Assembly: GCA_903813345.2 (NCBI GenBank)
Contig: CAIIXF020000009.1
Location: 29,922,740 to 29,986,739, forward strand
Direction: 5' to 3'
From: Owenia fusiformis
Taxonomy: Eukaryota; Annelida; Polychaeta; Sabellida; Oweniidae
Length of the DNA stretch: 64,000 bases
Shown here: in pieces, positions 59,801 to 62,300 of the stretch
Layout: each line of letters opens with the position of its first letter
Position numbering within the stretch: position 1 is the first letter of the stretch
Notes under the pieces: model-generated
Database searches by the model: none
Told to the model about the DNA's origin: nothing
What the model saw: the letters and a program-made list of their open reading frames with translations, nothing else
Made by a program: the position numbers and the translations under genes

Positions 59801-62300
59801 ACAGTTCAATATTCAATTTCTTTTGAATGCAATATGATTCCCTTATAGACATTGAAATCTGTTTTGTATTTGATATTATTATGCACCTCATTAAAATACC
59901 CAAATCTGACTGGTTAAGAGCTGCAGGGTCTATTGCCATACGTGGCTTGCCTCGCCTAGTATTTTTTCCTCGAATAAGTATTCTGGCATATCCACCTCAT
60001 GGTCATCCAGTATTTGTTTATTATTGAAAGCCCCTCTTATTTGGTAAATTAATATTTTTTCCCAGTTAACAATCAAGGCTACAGATAATGGTGAACCACC
60101 TAAGTCTTCCTATACCAATGTTATTGTGAACGTCGATCGTGACAAGTTTGCCCCAGAATTCACTGGGACACCATACAACAAAACTCTGGATGAGGATGTC
60201 CCAATAACCACTCCTGTTGTCACGGTAACAGCAACAGATGCTGACCAATGGGTGAGTATAATTGTATTTGTCTATCTCTTCTTATATTCATAGTCATGAG
60301 TAAAAGTTAATACTATTATGTTTGTGACCTTGTGTAATGTAACATAATGATTAAATCTAGATTTCCATCAACAGACTCTAATATATCGACATTGTCACAT
60401 TGTTGAGCATAATATCAAGCTATCTTGCTACAGGGTGATCTTCTGCAATAATATAGTAACTACATAAATTCAACCAACAATAAATTTCATTTACAGGGTG
60501 ATCTTGTGTATGAGATAGAGAGTGTGTCTCCCCCTGCAGAACTATTCTCTATCAACCCATCTACAGGTGCTATAACAGTTTCTAAGTCCCTGGAGAGTGG
60601 CAGTCAACCTATGTATAAAGTAAGTAGTCTTTGATGGACTATCAGATAGTAATAAATTGCATGTCATATTTCAAAAAGTAATGCCTGGACAAATAAAATA
60701 TAAAATAAGAGATTTTTTTATTTGATATATTTCTTGCCTTATCTACACTCATATTTGGATTTTGATGCATATCCATAGTTTTTGAGATCGTCCTCCGATA
60801 CCTATAGGAAAATTTAACATGCATGTCATTTATTTCAAGATTACATTGTGCGTGAATCTTTTGTTCCATTCATCAGGCTGGGTCATTAATTTCTCCATGT
60901 TTTATAACATTGCAGCTCGCGGTTGCTGCCTTCAGCTCGAGGTACCCTAACAACAAGGGACATGCAGATGTTACAGTGTATATCACACGTAACCTGAATG
61001 GGCCTAAATTCCCCGATGGTGGATTCAAGGCAAAGGTTGGGGAGACCATCCCTAATGGTGACCATGTTACAACAGTCACAGCAACGGATGATGATAACGT
61101 AAGGACATTGACTGCTTTAGATCAAAGCTTTGTCTCACTGTCCATTCCTCACCTTTATTTAAAAAAGATTGTTCCAATGCAATGAGGCATTTTCATTTGA
61201 TTGAATTTATCATACAATTTTGCTAACTTTTGAATGGTTGAATTCTTAAAATCGCGGATTCGGTAGTATTGAATCTCTAATAAAGATGGCGCGAAAGTTT
61301 TTCCTTATAAGGTCAAAATATTTCCCATGATGCAGTTCGCGGGGGAACAAAATTTTTCTACCTTGTTTTTCCCCGTTGGTTTAACATGGGGATTTTCATA
61401 CCCATTTTTCAAGCGATATTTTCGATCGAATCTCCATGCGATCGGAGAAAACAAACTATCAGAAACAATTAGTCTTTTAATAATCTTTATATAACATATA
61501 TTTTTTTTCATTTTATTGGCTCCTAACGGGGTGAAAACAATGATTGAAAATGGGAGTATATTCCGGAAGAGAAGAAGTCACGTGACTAGTCGCCATATTG
61601 GAAAAAGCAATTCCATTCGACTTTCAACACGTTCATGCCAATATTACCGCACTACAAACTGTAACATCGATGCAACAACTGAATAAAAGTACTCATCTTC
61701 ATATTACATTATAGAGTTACGTTGAAAACCCACAAACAACTGAGCATTTGACCAAAGAAGACACGTCGCTATTATCTAGGTCAAGTTTAGTGGTTCGAAA
61801 GCAAATCTTACATACTCGTTTCCGAATTTTGTTGTTAATTGTATAATCTTTTATTGATTAAATCTGGTATACTGACTATTAATTCAATGACAAAGAAGAA
61901 GAATTCCGATGGTGTCATTTTTTTATTTAGCTTGCGGGTGTAAAAACAAAATTGCGTAATTAATTTGATTTAGAACTTTCGGGTCTCACAAATAGCTACA
62001 CGAAATGCATCATTGAAAAATATTGACCAATCAAATTTTGTCCTTTTTGAGTACATATATGCACCATATATGCGAACGTTCTGATTCAAAGAGCGAACAG
62101 CGAAATGGAGAATTAAGTTTATCACCACTTTTTAATGTCAAAACTATAAGTATGTAGTGTTTACCTTGTTATTTAAGGACCTATTATACTACACATTGGA
62201 GGGAGATTCCAACTGCACAGAATATTTCTATATTGATAGTTCAACAGGGAAGGTTAACCTCAAGAAACTTCTTACTGAGACCACAATATTGCAGTTCCAG
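2699..62300 (+). CDS. Giant multi-exon cadherin-repeat protein gene (both ends missing)
   Basis: Thirty-six exons join in phase 0 to give about 1,886 codons of back-to-back cadherin repeats (about 18). Exons: 2699-2881, 3209-3346, 3843-4028, 4377-4499, 4766-4963, 5905-6033, 6268-6453, 11231-11356, 11728-11913, 12345-12467, 12689-12874, 13315-13437, 14020-14211, 14693-14821, 15598-15783, 16165-16290, 17348-17527, 18338-18466, 18784-18975, 19765-19893, 52585-52776, 53061-53180, 53800-53994, 55356-55481, 56055-56246, 56513-56635, 56914-57096, 57456-57578, 57938-58129, 58280-58408, 58597-58782, 59200-59331, 60066-60251, 60497-60619, 60916-61098, 62178-62300. The AxDxD box, YxI/L...G core, FxVDPxTGxIxV strand and LxVxAxD strand are cadherin hallmarks. 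The classical DxNDNxPxF linker is replaced by RDxxxPxF or RNxxxPxF, so calcium binding may differ. No signal peptide, membrane span, EGF or LamG domain is visible. It is likely a large extracellular adhesion or matrix protein. The family within the cadherin superfamily is not resolved. Confidence 0.9.
3209..3346 (+). CDS. Cadherin exon 2 (type B, G start)
   Basis: 46 codons, the longest B exon: GQIHYAIVGVYPITDYFQI then an extra-long loop (NDTASPGSA) before VISVSKSL. Flanked by CCAG and GTAAGT. Confidence 0.85.
3843..4028 (+). CDS. Cadherin exon 3 (type A)
   Basis: 62 codons. LRISAYDSTFADHK opens and the linker is INRDESIPRF, the only RD linker at a position that is otherwise RN. Ends QAIDSDG before GTAGGA. 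Confidence 0.85.
4377..4499 (+). CDS. Cadherin exon 4 (type B, D start)
   Basis: 41 codons: DSLKYEAIGVNDAPQFFHVD, then SGRIYVKQL. Donor GTAAGT. Confidence 0.85.
4766..4963 (+). CDS. Cadherin exon 5 (type A, RD linker)
   Basis: 66 codons, the longest A exon. An enlarged loop (ETQTSDKSYTNPDA) precedes VVITVQRDKGPPVF. Ends KAVDPDPK before GTAACA. Confidence 0.85.
4994..5430. repeat. Foldback/MITE-like inverted repeat in cadherin intron 5
   Basis: The left arm (about 4997-5115) carries CGTATCAAAGATGGCAGACG and TTTTTAGTTTTCATCGAATT. The right arm (about 5325-5430) carries the reverse complement of CGTATCAAAGATGGTGGACG and TTTTTAGTTTTCATCAAATT. Non-coding, consistent with a non-autonomous DNA transposon. 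Confidence 0.7.
5523..5572. repeat. CT-rich microsatellite
   Basis: A run of TCTCTCTCTC interrupted by A and TTC triplets. Confidence 0.8.
5905..6033 (+). CDS. Cadherin exon 6 (type B, G start)
   Basis: 43 codons: GILRYKVVGDYPADAFFTV, TTGTVSVSRDLRED, ending QYS at GTAAGT. An ATG ORF that overruns both splice sites is a shadow of this exon. Confidence 0.85.
6268..6453 (+). CDS. Cadherin exon 7 (type A, RN linker)
   Basis: 62 codons: VKVQAFDDAAPM, linker VTRNTRAPTL (the usual F is replaced by L), ending LAVDNDG before GTAAGC. Confidence 0.85.
7478..7690. repeat. AAGTGGAACACCT tandem phrases
   Basis: The phrase CTAAGTGGAACACCTCTGT recurs with variation about six times, including GTAAGTGGAACACCTCC and GCTAAGTGGAACAG. 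Non-coding. A looser 'GTGTTCA' relative occurs at 5660-5800. Confidence 0.6.
8181..8240. repeat. GCGGGCAGATATA palindrome with extra arm
   Basis: GCGGGCAGATATA occurs at 8181-8193 and again at 8213, where it forms a near-perfect palindrome with TATATCTGCCCGCT ending at 8240. It would extrude as a stem of 14 base pairs with a single-base loop. Unusually GC-rich stems for this window. Confidence 0.8.
8354..8929. mobile_element. MITE nested in the intron 7 element
   Basis: Terminal inverted repeats TATCACACCAAACTAGTTCT (8357-8376) and its exact complement (8907-8926). A subterminal AAACGGGCTTAA is also inverted between the ends. About 570 bases with no coding capacity and higher GC than its surroundings. 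Confidence 0.75.
9280..10404. other. Intronic DNA without recognisable features
   Basis: Interior of the foldback element between the nested MITE and the right arm. I see only short ORFs and AT-rich unique sequence. Confidence 0.5.
11231..11356 (+). CDS. Cadherin exon 8 (type B)
   Basis: 42 codons: GTVTYGLKNTDALTKSFFYV, STGAVSTRKSL. It begins with G where its position in the alternation predicts D, the single exception among B exons. Confidence 0.85.
11728..11913 (+). CDS. Cadherin exon 9 (type A)
   Basis: 62 codons. LIVEACDDGNPKLCT is close to a classical DxGxP strand and has two cysteines. The linker VMQSEYKPKF has lost both R and D. Ends VATDDDLK. Confidence 0.85.
12345..12467 (+). CDS. 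Cadherin exon 10 (type B, G start)
   Basis: 41 codons: GNLIYTVTGRAPGDSYFGVD, QGIIRVTDDLSKDD. Donor GTAAGA. Confidence 0.85.
12689..12874 (+). CDS. Cadherin exon 11 (type A, RN linker)
   Basis: 62 codons: LDVQVYDDQDQGNKAT, linker VNRNPSTPVF, ending VASDADTN at GTAAGT. Confidence 0.88.
13315..13437 (+). CDS. Cadherin exon 12 (type B, D start), GC donor
   Basis: 41 codons: DRLAYTLMGNSLAIRYFYV, TGEVALKKQL, ending ETYD. The exon must stop at 13437 to keep phase and length, and the following bases are GCAAGT, so this is a non-canonical GC-AG intron. Confidence 0.82.
14020..14211 (+). CDS. Cadherin exon 13 (type A, RD linker)
   Basis: 64 codons: LQIMVSDQALPTAKTAT, linker VVRDVDPPYF, ending RDDDMYE at GTAAGT. 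Confidence 0.88.
14693..14821 (+). CDS. Cadherin exon 14 (type B, G start)
   Basis: 43 codons: GNKIKYELDGVYPAQDFFYV, GVIRVKRDLRDDP. Donor GTATGT. Confidence 0.88.
14957..15441. mobile_element. MITE with TATACTGTAAAACGGGTA termini
   Basis: The left end TATACTGTAAAACGGGTAA and the right end TACCCGTTTTACAGTATA are inverted complements, starting in TA as for Tc1/mariner-type targets. The interior repeats TTTTAGCG phrases in both orientations. About 485 bases, in cadherin intron 14. Confidence 0.75.
15598..15783 (+). CDS. Cadherin exon 15 (type A, RN linker)
   Basis: 62 codons: LTVKATDPDNPENPT, linker VDRNLNGPKF, ending NATDEDKG at GTGAGT. Confidence 0.88.
16165..16290 (+). CDS. Cadherin exon 16 (type B, D start)
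   Basis: 42 codons: DVITFILRSATDDGNDYFYV, NGAVILKKIL. Donor GTATGT. Confidence 0.86.
17348..17527 (+). CDS. Cadherin exon 17 (type A)
   Basis: 60 codons: LIVDAVDDSGRNAT, linker IVPDESKPEF, then ENQPIGKVL and TATDGDLK. NNT in the linker region is a possible N-glycosylation site. Confidence 0.86.
18338..18466 (+). CDS. Cadherin exon 18 (type B, G start)
   Basis: 43 codons: GRMQYEIIGLYPAEDYFSID, TGQIAVLGDLREDP. Donor GTAAGT. Confidence 0.88.
18784..18975 (+). CDS. Cadherin exon 19 (type A, RN linker)
   Basis: 64 codons: LRVIAYDSLSPTERAQ, linker VARNLHGPEW (W in place of F), ending KDKDVN at GTATGA. Confidence 0.86.
19399..19684. mobile_element. Short MITE in cadherin intron 19
   Basis: Ends TTAACCTCTTGA and TCAAGAGGTTAA are perfect inverted complements flanking about 260 bases of non-coding DNA. 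Confidence 0.65.
19765..19893 (+). CDS. Cadherin exon 20 (type B, D start), last before giant intron
   Basis: 43 codons: DVIRYDVKDDNSGRSALEYF, TGDLILRKNL, ending RFFY at GTAAGT. The next cadherin exon is 32.7 kb away, and it continues the A/B order and phase. Confidence 0.86.
20576..21576 (-). pseudogene. Decayed mariner/IS630-family transposon
   Basis: The ends read TACAGGGTGTCCAAAAAA and its complement, extended by about 150 bases of imperfect inverted repeat (GTTGAATAACTCAGTCAATT and its mirror), and the insert is flanked by TA. On the minus strand near 20890-21060 a relic transposase frame reads NTANDMPKWFRQCFGG, then WAAHSPDLNPPNFYL and GFLKANVYTDRP, the SPDLNPxxF(Y/F)LWG block of mariner-type transposases that carries a catalytic Asp. 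The tryptophan codon of LWG is TGA at 20916-20918. No complete ORF remains, so it is dead. Confidence 0.8.
21870..23110. repeat. About four degenerate copies of a 300-bp repeat
   Basis: Each unit carries AAAGGGGCAACAAAGACTAT followed by GCTGCCACTTTATGTATTCC-like text. Starts fall near 21884, 22170, 22504 and 22806. The last two are nearly identical over 250 bases (TTTCCCAACATTTTACACCC), so they are the youngest. Non-coding. Confidence 0.7.
23330..23735. repeat. Dispersed repeat, copy 1
   Basis: Matches 45785-46680 in reverse orientation: shared blocks include CACCAGGTGTC, GTCTATGGGGAATC and TTACATGTAGATTTCAAATA (complement near 45850). No coding capacity was recognised. Confidence 0.6.
23736..25138. 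other. Non-coding DNA downstream of the minus-strand gene, with GTT microsatellite
   Basis: 24535-24745 is rich in TTGTTGTTG/GTTGTAATTGTCA phrases. AATAAA on the minus strand occurs at 24922-24927, about 210 bases past the stop of the NHL exon, and is the likeliest poly(A) signal; another is at 24790-24795. Nothing else is recognised. Confidence 0.4.
25139..25936 (-). CDS. Terminal exon: NHL beta-propeller
   Basis: 265 codons plus stop, starting VRKLRELELCEP after a TTGCAG acceptor. It contains degenerate NHL/beta-propeller blades; the clearest is GEFKEPCGVCIDSCNHIIVA followed by DTDNDRVHLL, then GPNSVAINQEGQLVVGDRDG. Length fits a six-bladed propeller as in TRIM2/3/71/32-type proteins. It ends directly after the last blade (TVSYRK), as usual for TRIM-NHL C-termini. 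The first six residues continue the coiled-coil style of the preceding exon. Confidence 0.88.
   Translation of the reverse strand, partial: VRKLRELELCEPRVVKKNLRSDGIFDLTLIPNGNFAVTSFSSTTKIYNRMNNLVKDLGKNFSHVTLASNGHLALTNYNNIISVYSVDGTHKRDITCRGPEAELKLWGITSTPAGELLVCDITTKTVYRVDPSTGDTTPLSKPGTFQGPHYVASTTDVIIVSDFQVDCIKGLDKDGHEVLSYGKRGSGQGEFKEPCGVCIDSCNHIIVADTDNDRVHLLTPGGEFVRFLLTKEDGVRGPNSVAINQEGQLVVGDRDGNIFTVSYRK
25139..51987 (-). CDS. RING - coiled coil - nucleotidyltransferase-like/TPR - coiled-coil array - NHL gene, antisense inside cadherin intron
   Basis: Exons in transcript order: 51793-51987 (RING), 46754-47038 (coiled coil), 37813-39936 (NTase/TPR), 37321-37383, 36962-37045, 36816-36869, 36169-36264, a 24-exon array between 35687 and 30662, 28857-28925, and 25139-25936 (NHL, stop). 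Every exon is a multiple of three with phase 0 boundaries and GT-AG sites; joined length is about 2,016 residues. RING plus coiled coil plus NHL is the TRIM-NHL plan of ubiquitin ligases, in which NHL recognises RNA or protein. Here no B-box was found, and a DUF294/GlnD-like nucleotidyltransferase domain with TPR is inserted. A ubiquitin-ligase role is inferred from RING; substrate and enzymatic product are unknown. Splitting into two or three genes cannot be excluded without RNA data, but no internal stop, start or promoter forces it. Confidence 0.72.
26000..28856. other. Intron between coiled-coil exon and NHL exon, with a 1-kb TIR element
   Basis: Mostly AT-rich unique sequence. 27231-28250 is bounded by CCAGTTGTCCGAAACCCA and its complement TGGGTTTCGGACAACTGG, with a second imperfect copy at each end, indicating a non-autonomous transposon. 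No credible ORF. Confidence 0.6.
28857..28925 (-). CDS. Coiled-coil exon joining array to NHL
   Basis: 23 codons: VQKLQNDLAQSQELVNTL then QQPAK, with a TTGCAG acceptor and GTAAAG donor, phase 0. Glutamine/leucine pattern fits a short helix ending at the proline. Confidence 0.65.
29201..29579. mobile_element. MITE between array and NHL exon
   Basis: Left end TAGGGGCCGGGTCAATATTT and right end (complement) ATAAGGGGCCAGGTCAACAT pair imperfectly for about 40 bases (shared TCCATCAAAAAA). About 380 bases. Confidence 0.65.
30493..30556 (-). pseudogene. Degenerate array-exon remnant, 3' edge
   Basis: Plus-strand text GGTTATTATTTGCCATTAAC then AGTAATGATCAAGAGC matches the array exon core but lacks the donor half and has a CATACC in place of the CTGCAAT acceptor. 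Not usable as an exon. Confidence 0.6.
30662..30736 (-). CDS. Array exon with 21-nt in-frame deletion
   Basis: 25 codons, ALDHSSKMKTLQDELTELKQ then KSEAE. The central LLTANNN segment is missing, exactly seven codons, one heptad. Splice sites are intact (TTGCAG, GTATTT). Confidence 0.75.
30662..35687 (-). CDS. Tandem array of 24 intact coiled-coil exons
   Basis: Exons (transcript order is right to left): 30662-30736 (75 nt), 30850-30945, 31262-31357, 31465-31560, 31671-31766, 31877-31972, 32080-32175, 32282-32377, 32488-32583, 32694-32789, 32920-33015, 33126-33221, 33332-33427, 33535-33630, 33741-33836, 33950-34045, 34156-34251, 34362-34457, 34568-34663, 34774-34869, 34977-35072, 35183-35278, 35386-35481, 35592-35687. 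All but the first are 96 nt. The 32-residue unit begins ALDLSSQVKTLQEELL and ends NNLTEEKQRSEAE. Introns of about 110 nt are as similar as exons (AATGATTTGAAATATTGTAG), acceptor TTGCAG, donor GTATTT. Total about 761 residues of alpha-helical coiled coil. Any number of exons can be added or skipped without a frameshift. Confidence 0.85.
31057..31151 (-). pseudogene. Dead array exon (lost donor, frameshift, stop)
   Basis: The donor GAG|GTATTT has become GAG|TTATTT by one substitution. A base is missing in the AACCTGAC region, giving 95 nt and an immediate in-frame TGA. The acceptor side is intact. It is presumably skipped, joining the 30945 and 31262 exons. Confidence 0.8.
35798..35816 (-). pseudogene. 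Truncated array exon (internal deletion)
   Basis: Only the donor-proximal 19 nt (CTCTGCCTCTGATCTTTGC on the plus strand) remain, fused directly to AATTAAAGAATGATTTG of the next intron. Deletion between two TTGC(A) sites is the likely origin. Confidence 0.7.
35921..35965 (-). pseudogene. Truncated array exon at 5' end of array
   Basis: Plus-strand TGCCTCTGCCTCTGATCTTT to CTGTCAGGGTATTATT is array-like, then diverges. The donor is GC (GAG|GCATTC) and the acceptor half is gone, so it marks the array boundary. Confidence 0.6.
36169..36264 (-). CDS. Divergent founder-like array exon
   Basis: 96 nt, 32 codons: ALDHSAEKKNLQSELLIANS then NLKEEKLRSEEK. Same length and frame as the array exons, but its introns are unrelated to the array unit, so it is outside the homogenised block and may reflect the ancestral exon. 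Confidence 0.75.
36405..36580. repeat. Foldback repeat centred on TCGCTACGC
   Basis: AAAGACCTCGATTTTATGAT on the left pairs with the complement of AAAGACCGAGATTTTATGAT on the right. The stem includes TTATTCTGGxCATTG. Non-coding. Confidence 0.7.
36687..36770 (-). pseudogene. Degenerate array-like exon
   Basis: Plus-strand CTTCTGTCAGACTGTTATTA and AGCTCATCATGTAGAGTTTA match the array exon but the end that would carry the acceptor is missing and the donor reads AGTATT. Between the 36816 and 36169 exons. Confidence 0.6.
36816..36869 (-). CDS. Small coiled-coil exon
   Basis: 18 codons, LLYGHKKLKDLEEKSEAK, acceptor TATCAG, donor GTATGG, phase 0. Ends in SEAK like the array units' SEAE. Confidence 0.6.
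36962..37045 (-). CDS. Small coiled-coil exon
   Basis: 28 codons (four heptads), VQKKASNIDDLTQQLSRSRQ then MLEDKKLE. Acceptor TTCCAG, donor GTTTAA (weak), phase 0. Confidence 0.65.
37321..37383 (-). CDS. Small coiled-coil exon next to NTase exon
   Basis: 21 codons (three heptads), IDRLRNNLEETKKLLEVANE then K. Acceptor TTTCAG, donor GTTAAT, phase 0. Confidence 0.65.
37813..39936 (-). CDS. Large exon: nucleotidyltransferase-like domain plus TPR
   Basis: 708 codons between a TTGCAG acceptor and a GTGAGC donor. Exon residues 1-110 are helical (LKKRELDITKSLKEI). Around residues 233-258 is ALIAFGSFSRKETTPFSDVE, a GS motif followed by D-x-E as in Pol-beta-fold nucleotidyltransferases of the DUF294/GlnD-like type; both acidic residues are present, so catalysis is possible. 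TVLPAMSID and ISFDGLMP further on fit the same family. Residues about 580-705 carry helix pairs ending in a clear TPR (NTFGYALQKTGDNKEAIKVL, then ESPNDVTTLTLLLLAY). The ATG two codons before the acceptor junction is intronic, so an independent start is unlikely. Substrate unknown. Confidence 0.82.
41499..42359. mobile_element. TIR element inserted into the composite repeat
   Basis: Ends GAGAGATTTCGCACATA and its complement; subterminal ACAACTTATA is also inverted. It is flanked by ATCA on both sides (41495-41498 and 42360-42363), and other copies of the host repeat read CAACATCAATACA uninterrupted, giving the empty site. Confidence 0.8.
42072..42296. mobile_element. Small MITE nested in the TIR element
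   Basis: TACAGGGTGTTTCATAA at the left is complemented by TTATGAAACACCTTGTA at the right, with about 190 bases between. Confidence 0.75.
43585..44665. repeat. 90-bp minisatellite, 12 copies
   Basis: CCCTTGTAG recurs at 43621, 43711, 43801, 43891, 43981, 44071, 44161, 44251, 44341, 44431 (one mismatch), 44521 and 44611, exactly every 90 bases. The unit includes ATACTTATAAGCTTAAGTTG and TTTAATGCATATGAAGTGCA. It shows higher-order triplets. Non-coding, intronic to the minus-strand gene. Confidence 0.92.
45080..45205. repeat. Hairpin MITE
   Basis: CAACTATTCTTCGAACTTAT and CATAAGTATGATG on the left are complemented on the right (CATCATACTTATG, ATAAGTTCAAATAATAGTTG). Confidence 0.7.
45371..45466. 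repeat. Hairpin repeat
   Basis: ATAACAGGAAGGTAAA at the left and TTTACCTTCCTGTTAT at the right are perfect complements. CCTTATTGG/CCAATAAGG continue the stem. Confidence 0.75.
45785..46680. repeat. Dispersed repeat, copy 2 (inverted)
   Basis: Reverse-complement relative of 23330-23735. Shared blocks: GATTCCCCATAGAC near 45957, CAAAATCACAAATAGTGAAA near 45980, and GACACCTGGTGGTGAAACTG near 46560. Confidence 0.6.
46754..47038 (-). CDS. Charged coiled-coil exon following RING
   Basis: 95 codons: LLSLKTLDEEVSQLLQNVKD, then a very charged helix (ERKKADEAKKIAEKERQRVE and onward to ENDEKRAQ-like sequence ending RAQND). Acceptor TTTCAG-like CTTCAG, donor GTAAGA, phase 0. It would provide the dimerisation helix expected after RING in TRIM-like ligases. 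Plus-strand ORFs over it, rich in Ser and Leu, are shadows. Confidence 0.8.
47458..48741 (-). pseudogene. 3' end of a LINE (non-LTR retrotransposon), interrupted
   Basis: The minus-strand fragment at 48517-48741 reads WTKVLNYLNLTSLAERRKYH, then NLVPTYVSSIFQRF, the C-terminal region typical of LINE reverse transcriptases. It shifts frame near 48540. The reading resumes at 47810 with RSCILQSMMDWNTLSKPLKE then ENLSIFKSRAKK, and ends in a cysteine/histidine cluster (CSYGHATETTIHVICSC). A 645-bp repeat splits the two parts. Dead copy in the RING-to-coiled-coil intron. Confidence 0.7.
47811..48455. mobile_element. TCCCATCGAAC element inserted in the LINE
   Basis: The left end TCCCATTGAACGCAGTTCGG and right end GTTCGATGGGA are inverted. 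The interior contains GTCCGTCTGTCC and AATACCGTTGGCCCGATTTT, shared with the element at 63122 onward. It splits the LINE reading frame. Confidence 0.7.
49645..50125. repeat. Direct repeat pair
   Basis: 49645-49790 and 49974-50125 share TATGTACTTCAAGTTTTT, CACGTCTACAAGGTCAC and AATGAATGTC in the same order and orientation, about 330 bases apart. Non-coding. Confidence 0.65.
50126..51792. other. First intron of the minus-strand gene, no recognised features
   Basis: AT-rich unique sequence with short ORFs lacking known motifs. No cysteine/histidine-rich B-box exon is visible here or in the rest of the intron. Confidence 0.5.
51793..51987 (-). CDS. First coding exon: RING finger
   Basis: 65 codons from MEEGGICCVSCKN. 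C3HC4 ligands are C8, C11, C23, H25, C28, C31, C48 and C51 (CVSC, LDCGHICCLGC, SCPEC), with hydrophobic I26 and the proline P49 expected of E2-binding RINGs. The start is supported by a strong context (ACACCATGG on the minus strand). Donor is AAG|GTGAGT, phase 0. The N-terminal position of RING is as in TRIM proteins. Confidence 0.88.
51988..52584. other. Presumed promoter/5' region of the minus-strand gene
   Basis: Only 597 bases separate the RING start codon from cadherin exon 21, so the promoter of the nested gene must overlap the 3' end of the cadherin intron. I see no clear TATA box or CpG-rich stretch. Confidence 0.35.
52585..52776 (+). CDS. Cadherin exon 21 (type A, RD-like linker)
   Basis: 64 codons: FSVIASDQSNPERTNETT, linker TRLDDEAPKF, ending TATDEDGTI at GTAAGA. 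First exon after the giant intron. Confidence 0.88.
53061..53180 (+). CDS. Cadherin exon 22 (type B, G start)
   Basis: 40 codons, the shortest B exon: GNLVYEVVGDVPAPSFFWVT, GGLVYISQPL. Donor GTAAGT. Confidence 0.87.
53800..53994 (+). CDS. Cadherin exon 23 (type A, RN linker)
   Basis: 65 codons: LRIHAYDDAKPTFKSEA, linker VARNPNKPEF, ending NATDADNE at GTATGC. Confidence 0.88.
54139..54734. mobile_element. MITE with TTCACACCAA termini
   Basis: AAGCTATGTTCACACCAA at the left and TTGGTGTGAACATGGCTT at the right are near-perfect inverted repeats. The interior repeats GCTTTGTTACGCTTTG-like phrases and is GC-richer than its surroundings. Confidence 0.75.
55192..55330. repeat. Foldback repeat centred on TCGCTACGC
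   Basis: ATCCTATGATTTACTCGTGA and TATGATTTTAATCCAC on the left are complemented on the right. The loop side carries CTCTCGCTACGCTCACTCG. It lies 26 bases before cadherin exon 24. Confidence 0.7.
55356..55481 (+). CDS. Cadherin exon 24 (type B, D start)
   Basis: 42 codons: DVLRYSWKNIYGPGTDLFFL, STGVVTLKKSL, ending NNFT. Donor GTAAGT. Confidence 0.87.
55691..55903. mobile_element. AGGCC-GTAGCCAGG element with poly-C/poly-G tracts
   Basis: Left CAGGCCCGTAGCCAGG and right CCTGGCTACTGGCCTG are inverted. The interior has long C runs (GAACCCCCC). About 210 bases. Confidence 0.75.
56055..56246 (+). CDS. Cadherin exon 25 (type A, RD linker)
   Basis: 64 codons: IPVIVSDNGYPSKSAEA (closest to classical DxGxP), linker IIGDRDAPYF, ending KDPDAQ at GTATAT. 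Confidence 0.88.
56513..56635 (+). CDS. Cadherin exon 26 (type B, G start)
   Basis: 41 codons: GKLVYELIGVPPTGQYFAVD, NGDISVKTDLTRDD. Donor GTAAGT. Confidence 0.88.
56914..57096 (+). CDS. Cadherin exon 27 (type A, RN linker)
   Basis: 61 codons: AEVVAYDDLNPEVRATA, linker VSRNEHGPVF, ending TATDEDD at GTAAGT. Confidence 0.88.
57456..57578 (+). CDS. Cadherin exon 28 (type B, D start)
   Basis: 41 codons: DVISYRIVGGEEELKYFYL, NGKLILRRSL, ending TLYN. Donor GTAAGT. Confidence 0.87.
57938..58129 (+). CDS. Cadherin exon 29 (type A, RD linker)
   Basis: 64 codons: ITVEASDNSSPERFAR, linker VDRDTHLPVW, then a proline/aspartate-rich stretch (PEDPTIDENRPEDPTDP) unlike the other repeats. Ends NATDPNLK. 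Confidence 0.87.
58280..58408 (+). CDS. Cadherin exon 30 (type B, G start)
   Basis: 43 codons: GELVYELNGVYPSEEFFGVN, TGAIYVKKSPRLDP. Donor GTATGA. Confidence 0.87.
58597..58782 (+). CDS. Cadherin exon 31 (type A, RN linker)
   Basis: 62 codons: LKIDAYDTAYPKNVITT, linker VTRNPSRPVF, ending AEDPDG at GTAGGT. Confidence 0.88.
59200..59331 (+). CDS. Cadherin exon 32 (type B, D start)
   Basis: 44 codons: DEVTYELVGDELAKEHFYVD, TGQIYVKKPL, ending DFYN. Donor GTAAGA. Confidence 0.87.
60066..60251 (+). CDS. Cadherin exon 33 (type A, RD linker)
   Basis: 62 codons: LTIKATDNGEPPKSSYT, a classical DNGxPP strand, linker VDRDKFAPEF, ending TATDADQW at GTGAGT. Confidence 0.88.
60497..60619 (+). CDS. Cadherin exon 34 (type B, G start)
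   Basis: 41 codons: GDLVYEIESVSPPAELFSIN, TGAITVSKSL. Donor GTAAGT. Confidence 0.87.
60916..61098 (+). CDS. Cadherin exon 35 (type A, RN linker)
   Basis: 61 codons: LAVAAFSSRYPNNKGHA, linker ITRNLNGPKF, ending TATDDDN at GTAAGG. Confidence 0.87.
61099..62177 (+). other. Cadherin intron 35
   Basis: 1.08 kb of AT-rich unique sequence. No repeat with visible inverted ends and no ORF of note. Confidence 0.5.
62178..62300 (+). CDS. Cadherin exon 36 (type B, D start), last in window
   Basis: 41 codons: DLLYYTLEGDSNCTEYFYID, TGKVNLKKLL, ending LQFQ at GTAAAA. NCT is a possible N-glycosylation site. The next A exon is beyond 64000. Confidence 0.87.
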
